Shown here: piece by piece, positions 1-6,204 of the stretch | Layout: every line of letters starts with the position of its first letter | Numbering within the stretch: position 1 is the stretch's first letter | From: CAYPTB01 sp964413535 | GTDB lineage: Bacteria; Planctomycetota; UBA1135; GCA-002686595 | DNA length: 23,594 nucleotides | Direction of reading: 5' to 3' | Assembly (NCBI GenBank): GCA_964413535.1 | Contig: CAYPTB010000046.1 | Coordinates: 1-23,594, forward strand | Translations under genes and position numbers: made by a program | The notes under the pieces: generated by a model | The model's input: only the letters and a program-made list of their open reading frames with translations | The model's database searches: none | What the model was told of the DNA's origin: nothing

Positions 1-373
1 AAACCACGAGGTAGCCCTCCTCACCGGACGACGCGTTGTGGCAGCTCGTGAGCACGCACTTCGTGTCGGCGGGGGTCAGCATCTCGATCCGGTCCACCAC
101 GTTGCAGTGGATCGGCTTGTGCTGGTTGGCGTTGGGACCCAGGTCCGGGACGACGTTCACGTACTCGTAGTGAACGTTCGTGCTGCCGGAAGTGGGGTTC
201 AGGTTCGTGTTCGTGACGCAGACGACCGTGAAAAACGCGGCGCCGCTGGGCAAACTCGAACGGTGAATCGGGTAGACGAGGACGCTACCCGGGTTGAGGC
301 CATCGGCGATCGCCGCGGGGGCAAGTGCCGCCGTGATGAGGGCCGAGGCGAAGAACGAAGCAGGGTTCTTCAC
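1..373 (-). CDS. Secreted protein of unknown function, 5' part only (runs off the left edge)
   Basis: A minus-strand reading frame opens with GTG at 373 and stays open for 124 codons to the window edge, so the C-terminus is missing. An AGGAG ribosome-binding site lies 9 nt upstream. The N-terminus, MKNPASFFASALITAALAP followed by AAIADG, is a typical Sec signal peptide with likely cleavage after AIA, so the product should be exported. The mature part includes the segments VVCVTNTNLNPTSGSTNVHY and DRIEMLTPADTKCVLTSCHN and contains several cysteines. Alternating hydrophobic residues suggest a beta-sandwich-like extracellular domain. I do not recognise a named family. The gene is separated from its upstream neighbour at 551-1102 by about 180 bp and may have its own promoter. 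The frame, start and export are well supported; the function is unknown. Confidence 0.75.
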   Translation of the reverse strand, partial: MKNPASFFASALITAALAPAAIADGLNPGSVLVYPIHRSSLPSGAAFFTVVCVTNTNLNPTSGSTNVHYEYVNVVPDLGPNANQHKPIHCNVVDRIEMLTPADTKCVLTSCHNASSGEEGYLVV

Positions 374-550
374 TAGGTGATACTCCTACGCTGCTGCTGC
401 CTACTACTGTTCGTCCCGGCGCGCACGAAAGCCCCTTGGGCCGCCGTCTTCGCGCGCCGAACGGCCGGAGAAACCGCTTCTCCGGATCTGAGCTCCCCTC
501 CTTCTTGTGCTGACTTGCCTAGGTCGCTCGGGAGCTCACGGCAGTTGCCG
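374..550. other. Intergenic region with a stem-loop at 465-485
   Basis: This spacer separates two minus-strand genes. It holds a perfect 8-bp inverted repeat, CCGGAGAA / TTCTCCGG, with a 5-nt loop at 465-485. A shorter dyad, ACGGCAGTTGCCGT, lies at 538-551 and abuts the stop codon of the 551-1102 gene. Neither is followed by a T-run in the minus direction, so they are not classical intrinsic terminators, but either could end or process the upstream operon's transcript. I see no convincing gene in this stretch. Confidence 0.4.
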
Positions 551-1102
551 TCACCTAGTCTCCATTGGCTTCAAGGGCCGGATCTCGCGTCCGTCGGGCG
601 ACTTGCCCGTCACGAACGTTCGATCCATGCGCAGGAACCAATTGTCATCTCTCCAAACCCATTCTAGCTCCTCGCTGCCTTCCCGGCGGAGGTGCTCTTC
701 GTGTTCCTCTTTCAGGTCGCTGAAGGGCGGAGGCAGGCGTCCGGGAACCAACTCGACCGTGGAGTTGACCATGACGGTCGCCCTGCGAGTGGCTGCGTCG
801 ATGTGCGGGTTCTCCCAGCTCAACTCGATCGTCTTGATGACCCCCGGGACGTGGAACTCGAGGTAGGTCCGCAGGTCTTTGATCTTGCGCTGCTCGGGAT
901 CCATCAGGTTGTAGATCGCGACCTGGTCGTCGGTCTTGCGCAGCGCGAGGTACTCCTCGACGCGCTCTCCGAGACGATCTTCGGCCATGGCGAAGGCATC
1001 CTTCGCGCCTCCCGTCATGCGCCAGACGCCGAAGCCGACGGCCCCGGCCAGGGCCACGATCGCAATCCTGCGGATGGTGATTTCGAGGACGTTGCCACTC
1101 AT
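551..1102 (-). CDS. Small membrane-anchored protein of unknown function
   Basis: This is a 183-aa protein that starts with ATG at 1102, which overlaps the stop of the upstream FG-GAP gene (ATGA). A GGGGAG ribosome-binding site sits 7 nt upstream, so translation is probably coupled. Residues about 10-28 (IRRIAIVALAGAVGFGVW) form one transmembrane or uncleaved signal-anchor segment. The rest is a soluble domain of about 150 residues rich in charged residues. The soluble part has an N-terminal helix (AEDRLGERVEEYLALR), a stretch beginning IYNLMDPEQRK, and several beta-strand-like pieces ending with WVWRDDNWFLRMDRTF. That pattern is reminiscent of NTF2-like or DUF4878-type folds, in which a helix is followed by a curved sheet. 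I cannot assign a specific family. The coupling suggests it works at the membrane together with the exported propeller protein. Confidence 0.8.
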   Translation of the reverse strand: MSGNVLEITIRRIAIVALAGAVGFGVWRMTGGAKDAFAMAEDRLGERVEEYLALRKTDDQVAIYNLMDPEQRKIKDLRTYLEFHVPGVIKTIELSWENPHIDAATRRATVMVNSTVELVPGRLPPPFSDLKEEHEEHLRREGSEELEWVWRDDNWFLRMDRTFVTGKSPDGREIRPLKPMETR

Positions 1103-2403
1103 TGGATGTCTCCCCTAAGGCTCGGTTTCAGCACGCGGATTCCCCCGAATCCGATGAACACTATTTCGTCGCGACCGTCGCTGTCGAAGTCGCCGGCGGT
1201 CACGTTGACCACCCCGTCCGTACCCGCGACGCGTCCCTCGAGGACGAACTCTCCAGGTGCCTGCATGCTCACGATCTTGACCCCGAACTTGCAAGCGAGG
1301 ACGAGTTCGGGCGGGTTGCGGCCGTCGCTGTCGAGCACGGCATCGGTTGTGTCGATCTGGGCCAGCTCGGCGTCGAAGACGGCCTCGTCCTGCGGGAACC
1401 CGCTACCCCAAGGGCGCCAGACTCCGTGTTCGTCGAGCTTGAAGCCGCGTACGGGTTCGTGACCCGGGTACATCATGCCGAAGGCCAAGAGCTCCTGGAT
1501 CCCGTCGCCGTCGAAGTCGTAGGCGAGGACGTCCAGGTCGGAGCCGCTGATGTAGCTGTCCTGTTCGGCATCGAATGCGGGGGGCGCCAGGCCCTCCGAA
1601 CGATCCACGAAGGCGGTGCCGTCGTGGGACCAGACGCGAATACCGGTGCTCGTCGCAGCGACGAGTTCGAGCCGGCCGTCGCCTTCGATGTCGGTGGCGA
1701 GGAGCGCATTGCCGAATTCCTCGACGTCGAGGAACTCTTCGCGAAGCTCCCATCCCCCCGCACCGTCGCCTTGGAAGACGAGCAGGCCGCCATCGCCCGG
1801 GAACATGCCCAAGGTCGCCAGGTCGGTCTTTCCGTCTCCGTCGAAGTCGCCCAGCGCGACGTCCACGGAAACCCCCTGGCTGACGAGTCCGTCGGACGAC
1901 TCGCGCCAAGTGCCGTCACCCTGATTGAGGAAGGCTTGAGGCGGCGTGTCGTGGCCCGAGAAGGCGACATCCAGCAGGCCGTCGCCGTCGATGTCCCCGG
2001 TGTCCGCTCCGCCGTAGCCCATGTCCCGGCGGATCCCGTCGATCGCGAGCTGGAAGCCGCCCGCGCCGTCACCGAGCCAGACCCGCATGCCGTCGGCGCT
2101 CTCCGAGGAGCTCCAACGCCGGATGGAGGCGACGAGGTCGAGATTCCCGTCGCCGTCGAGGTCCGCCACGGACGGCTGCCCGCGCCAGTCGCCGCGATCT
2201 TCGCTGAGATCCGTCGAGACGACCTTCGAGGGGATCGTCGGAGCCTCCGGAGCCTTCAGGACGAAAGGCTCCTCCTCGGCTGGCTCGGCGATGGCCGGCT
2301 CCGCGGAGAATACTTCCGGTGAGTCGAATGCGCCCGAGGCATAGAGCCCGGCTGCGGCAACTGCCAGAGTGGCGAGTACCACGGTTTCCCCAAGTGCTTT
2401 CAC
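1099..2403 (-). CDS. Exported FG-GAP/VCBS-repeat beta-propeller protein
   Basis: This 434-aa protein starts with GTG at 2403, with AGGAG 9 nt upstream. The N-terminus, MKALGETVVLATLAVAAAGL, is a signal peptide or lipid-free anchor, followed by a Pro/Glu-rich linker to about residue 60. The body carries about seven FG-GAP-type units, each marked by an Asp-rich calcium-binding loop: DLDGDGNLD (81-89), DIDGDGLLD (138), DFDGDGKTD (187), DIEGDGRLE (239), DFDGDGIQE (296), a diverged DSDGRNPPE (about 358) and DFDSDGRDE (405). Seven units fit a complete integrin-alpha-like beta-propeller. Such proteins usually act outside the cytoplasm in adhesion or carbohydrate and protein binding; no catalytic domain is visible. 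It is the first gene of a two-gene operon with the membrane-anchored protein at 551-1102. The family call is firm; the ligand is unknown. Confidence 0.93.
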   Translation of the reverse strand: MKALGETVVLATLAVAAAGLYASGAFDSPEVFSAEPAIAEPAEEEPFVLKAPEAPTIPSKVVSTDLSEDRGDWRGQPSVADLDGDGNLDLVASIRRWSSSESADGMRVWLGDGAGGFQLAIDGIRRDMGYGGADTGDIDGDGLLDVAFSGHDTPPQAFLNQGDGTWRESSDGLVSQGVSVDVALGDFDGDGKTDLATLGMFPGDGGLLVFQGDGAGGWELREEFLDVEEFGNALLATDIEGDGRLELVAATSTGIRVWSHDGTAFVDRSEGLAPPAFDAEQDSYISGSDLDVLAYDFDGDGIQELLAFGMMYPGHEPVRGFKLDEHGVWRPWGSGFPQDEAVFDAELAQIDTTDAVLDSDGRNPPELVLACKFGVKIVSMQAPGEFVLEGRVAGTDGVVNVTAGDFDSDGRDEIVFIGFGGIRVLKPSLRGDIQ

Positions 2404-2616
2404 CGATTCACGCTCCTAGTTGCTTGTCTGACAGTGGTTCTGGACCCGCGCGGGGAGATGGGCGGAGACCCCGATCGTGCCCGCGCGAAGCCGCGAGCCA
2501 AGGGCGCGAGAAGGTCGATGGCGACCTTCAACGGGTACAGGTCGAACACGATAGGGAACCCCGGTATGGGGGGGTCGTCAAGCAGGAAAGCAACTTCGAC
2601 CTTGGATGGATCCCGC

Positions 2617-2637
2617 TAGGCCTCGCTTCGAGGCCTA
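2617..2637. repeat. Perfect 9-bp stem-loop
   Basis: TAGGCCTCG and CGAGGCCTA form a perfect inverted repeat around the 3-nt loop CTT. It lies mid-way in the gltA upstream region, with no open gene on either side that would need termination. No T-run follows on either strand. It could be part of an untranslated RNA or a protein-binding site. Confidence 0.5.
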
Positions 2638-2737
2638 CGGACAACGGCTCGAAGTCGTGAAAAAGTGTGCGGCCGAGATGCCCTTGTTCCGGCCGTCGCG
2701 AGTCGAGATTGGAGATTCGATGTGCGTGCGGAAATGG

Positions 2738-2795
2738 TTTCGAGCCCGACGTGCGCAAGGTACTGTCGCGTCCTGGGCGAGGATCGGGCTCGAAA
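2738..2795. repeat. 12-bp perfect inverted repeat with 34-nt spacer
   Basis: TTTCGAGCCCGA at 2738-2749 is exactly complementary to TCGGGCTCGAAA at 2784-2795. The 34-nt spacer could form the loop of an RNA hairpin. Alternatively, the two arms could be paired operator half-sites. The element ends about 25 bp before the candidate -35 box of gltA, which favours a regulatory role. Confidence 0.5.
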
Positions 2796-2819
2796 TCGAT
2801 TCTCCTGACAGCGCCGGGT

Positions 2820-2848
2820 TTGTGACGGGTCCGTCACCCCACTAAGAT
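2820..2848 (+). promoter_or_regulatory. Candidate gltA promoter with overlapping palindromic operator
   Basis: TTGTGA (2820-2825) and TAAGAT (2843-2848) are separated by 17 bp and each matches four of six sigma-70 consensus positions. The dyad GTGACGG-GT-CCGTCAC (2822-2837) overlaps the -35 box and spacer, as a repressor site would. The implied transcript would begin near 2855, about 75 nt before the gltA start codon. This is a pattern-based prediction, and sigma-factor preferences of this lineage are not known from the sequence. Confidence 0.4.
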
Positions 2849-2930
2849 GCGCGCATGCCGAGCTTCCCATGCCGACGATCGAGGGTGGATCCGGTCCCGT
2901 GACGCGGGTCGAGAGGCACGAGGACGCACG

Positions 2931-4241
2931 ATGAGCAAATCGGACGGGGAGACGGTCACGGTGGGCTTTCGCGGGAGCACCTTCGAGCTACCGGTCGTCG
3001 AGGGAACCGAGGGGGAGCTCGCGATCGACATCAGCACGCTTCGAGCGCGGACCGGGATGATCACGCTCGATCCCGGCTACGCGAACACGGGATCGTGCCG
3101 GTCCGACATCACCTTCATCGACGGCGAGAAGGGAATCCTGCGCTACCGCGGCTACCCGATCGACGACCTCGCGCGCCACAGCACCTTCCTCGAGGTCGCC
3201 TGGCTCCTCATCCACGGCGAATTGCCCTCGCGCGACGAACTCTCGGGCTTCACCGACCGGGTCACGCACCACACGATGCTCCACGAGGACTTCGGGCGCT
3301 TCTTCAGCTCGTTGCCCAAAGCCGCTCACCCCATGCCGGTCTGTGCCGCGGCCGTGGGTGCGCTGGCGACCTTCTACCAGGACCCCGAGACCGAGCAGCG
3401 GATCGAGGAGTCGATCATCCGGCTGCTCGCGAAGATGCCGACGATCGCGGCCTACTCCTACAAGCACTCCCTCGGTCAGCCCACCATCTACCCGCGCAAC
3501 GACCTCGACTACCACTCGAACTTCTTGCGCATGATGTTCGCCACCCCGTGCGAGGAGTACGCCGTCGACCCCGTCGTCGCGCGCACACTCGACATGCTCC
3601 TGATCCTGCACGCCGACCACGAGCAGAATTGCTCCACGAGCACGGTGCGCATGGTGGGCAGTTCGAAGGCGAACCTCTTCGCCAGCATCTCCTCCGGGAT
3701 CAGCGCACTGTGGGGACCCCTCCACGGAGGCGCGAATCAGAAGGTGATCGAGATGCTCGAACACATAGCGGCGGTGGACGGTAGCGCCGATCGATTCCTG
3801 CAGAGGGCGAAGGACAAGGACGACACCACGCGCCTGATGGGGTTCGGTCACCGTGTCTACAAGAACTACGATCCCCGTGCGGCAATCCTGAAGGATGCTT
3901 GCGCGGAGGTCATCGAGCGCTTGGGAACGTCGAGTCGCTTGCTCGAGATCGCGATGCGTCTCGAAGCGATTGCCCTGGAGGACGAGTACTTCGTCGAGCG
4001 CAAGCTCTATCCGAACGTCGACTTCTATTCCGGCGTCATCTACAAGGCGATCGGCTTCCCGGTGGACATCTTCACCGTGCTCTTCGCGATGGGGCGGCTG
4101 CCGGGTTGGATCGCGCAGTGGCTGGAGATGCGCCGCGACCCGACCTTCCGCATCGGCCGCCCGCGGCAGATCTATTGCGGTGCGACGGAGCGCCCCTACT
4201 CGGGACTGGGCGCGGCTTCCTTGCGTTCTGCCACGGCCTGA
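2931..4241 (+). CDS. gltA: Citrate synthase (type II, hexameric-type)
   Basis: The enzyme condenses oxaloacetate and acetyl-CoA to citrate, the entry step of the cytoplasmic TCA cycle. I chose ATG at 2931 (436 aa), which has GAGG 7 nt upstream. The frame is open back to 2847, but the extra 28 residues are Arg-rich and unlike the family. The catalytic residues fall almost exactly where E. coli GltA has them: His265 in GPLHGG, His307 in GFGHRVYK and Asp364 in NVDFYSG. The citrate-synthase segment HADHEQNCSTSTVRMVGSS is also intact. The N-terminal segment (FELPVVEGTEGELAIDIS, then RTGMITLDPGYANTG) is the small N-terminal domain of NADH-sensitive type II enzymes. Length is normal. The gene stands alone on the plus strand and converges with the hydrolase pair, whose last stop lies 28 bp away. 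Confidence 0.97.
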   Translation: MSKSDGETVTVGFRGSTFELPVVEGTEGELAIDISTLRARTGMITLDPGYANTGSCRSDITFIDGEKGILRYRGYPIDDLARHSTFLEVAWLLIHGELPSRDELSGFTDRVTHHTMLHEDFGRFFSSLPKAAHPMPVCAAAVGALATFYQDPETEQRIEESIIRLLAKMPTIAAYSYKHSLGQPTIYPRNDLDYHSNFLRMMFATPCEEYAVDPVVARTLDMLLILHADHEQNCSTSTVRMVGSSKANLFASISSGISALWGPLHGGANQKVIEMLEHIAAVDGSADRFLQRAKDKDDTTRLMGFGHRVYKNYDPRAAILKDACAEVIERLGTSSRLLEIAMRLEAIALEDEYFVERKLYPNVDFYSGVIYKAIGFPVDIFTVLFAMGRLPGWIAQWLEMRRDPTFRIGRPRQIYCGATERPYSGLGAASLRSATA

Positions 4242-4269
4242 CCGCGTTCGCACCCCGGTCTGGACGCCT

Positions 4270-5124
4270 TCACGACGCCCACCTCCGGATGCGGGCGATG
4301 AGGTCGTCCTGATTCCTGCGCAACGTGAAGATGTGGTCGGAGCTGGAGACGATCTCGAGCGAGAGGCGAGGCTCCGGACCTTGCTTGCGGAACTCGTCTC
4401 CCAGGACGACTTCGACGTAGTCTTGTCCCCAGTCTCCCTCGGAGAAGACGAGCAGGACTTCGGCTCCGCGGCGGAACAGCGCGCGAAAGCGTTCCAGGAC
4501 GCCGACCGAGTCGTTGCCGGTCGTGGTCGCCTTGCGACTGCGGAACGGACGCAACGCCGCGTGAGCCACGGCAGAGGCGATGCTCTGGTAGTCGACGCGA
4601 CTCGAGAGAGCTTTCCACCAACTCTTCGGGTTCGATAGGGCCACCCTCCAGTAGTAGCGGGCCGCCTGTCTGCGATCGATGCGCTCCACGAGCTTGTCCG
4701 GAATCACGTGCTCGAAACCGGGGGAGTTGATGCAGGCGACTCCCTTCACGCGTTCGTCGACACAAGCGGTGCAGAAGGCTACGAGTGCCCCGGAGCACAA
4801 GCCGATCAGGTCGAAACTCTCGATGCCGAGGCGGCGTTCGATCTCGTCCATGGCCTCGCGCGTCTCCGCGATCGAGTTCTTCTCGAACGTGGCCGTGTCC
4901 CGCCGGGTATCGGAGTCTCCGACCCCCGACAGGTCGAAGCGCAGCACCGCAAAGCCCTCGCGCGCCAGCGCGCGCGCGAGCTTCACGTACAAGCGGCTCG
5001 GACCCACCCGGTGGATCAGCCCGGCGTTCAGGAGCAGGACGGCTGAGCGATCCGAAGGTCGCTCGGGGTGCGTCAGCACACCGACCAGGCTGGACGTCCC
5101 GAAGACCAGGGCCTCCTCCCTCAC
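4270..5124 (-). CDS. Alpha/beta-hydrolase resembling exosortase-A-associated hydrolase 1
   Basis: This 284-aa protein uses GTG at 5124, overlapping the stop of the upstream hydrolase gene by 4 bp (GTGA), with GAGG 7 nt upstream. Longer frames run into the neighbouring gene and are not plausible. The alpha/beta-hydrolase landmarks are NAGLIHRVGPSRLYVKLARA (oxyanion-hole region), FAVLRFDLSGVGDSD, then the nucleophile elbow IGLCSGA. Cys110 sits where serine usually is, and His264 lies in SSSDHIFT near the C-terminus. From memory, the TIGR03100-type family (hydrolase 1, exosortase A system-associated) also has GLC at the elbow and the same RVG...LARALA...GYPVLRFD layout. No exosortase is in the window. 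The partner gene matches hydrolase 2 of the same system, and both follow an NRPS, so a role in acyl or peptidyl transfer or release is likely but inferred. Confidence 0.85.
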   Translation of the reverse strand: MREEALVFGTSSLVGVLTHPERPSDRSAVLLLNAGLIHRVGPSRLYVKLARALAREGFAVLRFDLSGVGDSDTRRDTATFEKNSIAETREAMDEIERRLGIESFDLIGLCSGALVAFCTACVDERVKGVACINSPGFEHVIPDKLVERIDRRQAARYYWRVALSNPKSWWKALSSRVDYQSIASAVAHAALRPFRSRKATTTGNDSVGVLERFRALFRRGAEVLLVFSEGDWGQDYVEVVLGDEFRKQGPEPRLSLEIVSSSDHIFTLRRNQDDLIARIRRWAS

Positions 5125-5930
5125 GGGAGCACCTCGGCGATCCACGAGACGATGGTTTCCAGCGCACGGTGCGGGATCAGGGCCTTGCTCGCGTCTTCCT
5201 CCCACACGCGCGGACCCCCGATCTCCTCGACGCGCACACTCGCGCCTACCGCGCGCAATCCATGCGCGAGCTCCCTGCATTCGGCCGATTCGCCGTTCGT
5301 GAGGAGCAGGACCCGCTCCGCGGGCGTGCGTTCCAGGTCGAGCAGGTCCAGCGCTTCGATCTCTTCCGTGAGGCTCGCAGGAAAGGGGAAGCCGAGGATG
5401 TCCGTTTGGGCGCTCTCGTCGCGCTGATCCGGCTTGGGGCGCGACCGGAAGTTGCGAATCATCTCCTCGTGAGCGCGCCGCAGGCTCGCGAGGAACGACT
5501 TGCCCGAGACGACCGGATCCCACAGGACGAGTGCAGGTACGCCGCCGCCACGGATCGCCGAGCGCGCGGCGAGGAGCGCGCCGAGGCGCAATCCCACGAG
5601 GGCTTCACTGGTTGCCGCCGTGCGAGCCCTGAGCTCCGAGCGTGCCGTGTCGACGTCGCTGATCCAGCGCTCGATGCTGCCGAGCTCGCACTCGCCGGAG
5701 CTGTCCCCGCAGGCGAACAGATCGAAGCGCAGGACGGGGTAGCCGGCGCCCGCGATGCGCACGGCGAGCTGGCGCAGGCCGCGATGCGCCCGCAGGTATT
5801 CCTGGTCCATCGGCGGCACCACCACGACTCCGCTGTCCCGCGCACCGGCGCGCGGCGAGAAGTGCAGGCAGCCGAAGAGCTGTTCGTCCTCCCGTCCGAA
5901 GTAGAAGGGTTCGCTCGGCCCTTGGGGCAT
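5121..5930 (-). CDS. Alpha/beta-hydrolase-fold protein resembling exosortase-A-associated hydrolase 2, nucleophile replaced by Arg
   Basis: This is a 269-aa protein with ATG at 5930 and AGAGGAG 4 nt upstream. It contains VVVPPMDQEYLRAHRGLRQL, then GYPVLRFDLFACGDSSGE. The sequence LVGLRLGALLA follows, where the elbow GxSxG is replaced by G113-L-R115-L-G117. Next comes LVLWDPVVSGKSFLASLRRA. These segments match my recollection of TIGR03101-type proteins (hydrolase 2, exosortase A system-associated), in which GLRLGA is the family norm. Without a serine or cysteine nucleophile the protein may be a noncatalytic partner or use other chemistry. It overlaps the start of the hydrolase-1-like gene by 4 bp. 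It lies 274 bp downstream of the NRPS stop on the same strand, so the three genes may be one operon. The fold is certain; the reaction is unknown. Confidence 0.85.
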   Translation of the reverse strand: MPQGPSEPFYFGREDEQLFGCLHFSPRAGARDSGVVVVPPMDQEYLRAHRGLRQLAVRIAGAGYPVLRFDLFACGDSSGECELGSIERWISDVDTARSELRARTAATSEALVGLRLGALLAARSAIRGGGVPALVLWDPVVSGKSFLASLRRAHEEMIRNFRSRPKPDQRDESAQTDILGFPFPASLTEEIEALDLLDLERTPAERVLLLTNGESAECRELAHGLRAVGASVRVEEIGGPRVWEEDASKALIPHRALETIVSWIAEVLP

Positions 5931-6204
5931 GGCGCTCCTCTAGTGAGCCGAGTCAGGAAAACGGATACTCTTCTGCAGCGCGGCGAGGCGCGCCGGCGCG
6001 GCCACCCGGGTCGAGTCCAGGAGGCTCGCTCCCGCCGCGCGCGGGTGACGATCGCGGCGCTCGAGGAAGCCGGGAGTGGTCGACGCCGTCGAGGGCTCGC
6101 AGGCATTCGAATCGGGTGCACTCACTTCGGGCTCGGGATACTCGTTCGTCGCGGGACGAGACCGGCGGGAGTCTCGTCCATCGGAGGGGATGGGTCAAGC
6201 GGCG
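5931..6204 (-). other. Gap between NRPS and hydrolase genes
   Basis: This 274-bp spacer lies inside the probable minus-strand biosynthetic unit. A 61-codon frame (GTG at 6125 to TAG at 5940) ends just before the ribosome-binding site of the hydrolase-2-like gene. It has no visible ribosome-binding site and no recognisable motif, so I do not call it a gene. A 12-bp GC palindrome, CGCGCCGGCGCG, lies at 5989-6000. No convincing terminator is visible, so read-through from the NRPS gene is possible. Confidence 0.35.

Larger units (their letters stand above)
2404..2930. other. Divergent intergenic region with several inverted repeats
   Basis: These 527 bp separate the start of the minus-strand FG-GAP operon from gltA. 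Short ORFs exist on both strands, but none has a good ribosome-binding site or protein-like composition, so I call no gene. The region is structured. It holds a 9-bp perfect stem with a CTT loop at 2617-2637, a 12-bp perfect inverted repeat at 2738-2749/2784-2795, and a dyad at 2822-2837 inside a candidate gltA promoter. A small RNA or a long regulated leader is possible but not shown. Confidence 0.5.

Noticed and set aside
1102..2322. Long plus-strand ORF (406 aa) opposite the FG-GAP gene
   Set aside because: It is a mirror of the repeat gene caused by high GC; the Val/Glu-rich repeated pattern is the antisense of DGDG codons, and it has no ribosome-binding site.
2606..2845. 79-codon plus-strand ORF upstream of gltA
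   Set aside because: It spans the hairpin and inverted repeats, has no ribosome-binding site, and its sequence does not resemble a protein domain.
2988..4253. Long minus-strand ORF opposite gltA
   Set aside because: It is antisense to an unambiguous citrate synthase and has low-complexity Arg/Val composition.
4242..4269. Possible bidirectional terminator between gltA and the hydrolase gene
   Set aside because: Only a 5-bp GACCG/CGGTC stem is present, with no T-run; too weak to call.
5940..6125. 61-codon ORF between NRPS and hydrolase genes
   Set aside because: It has no ribosome-binding site and no recognisable motif, and short open frames are expected by chance at this GC content.
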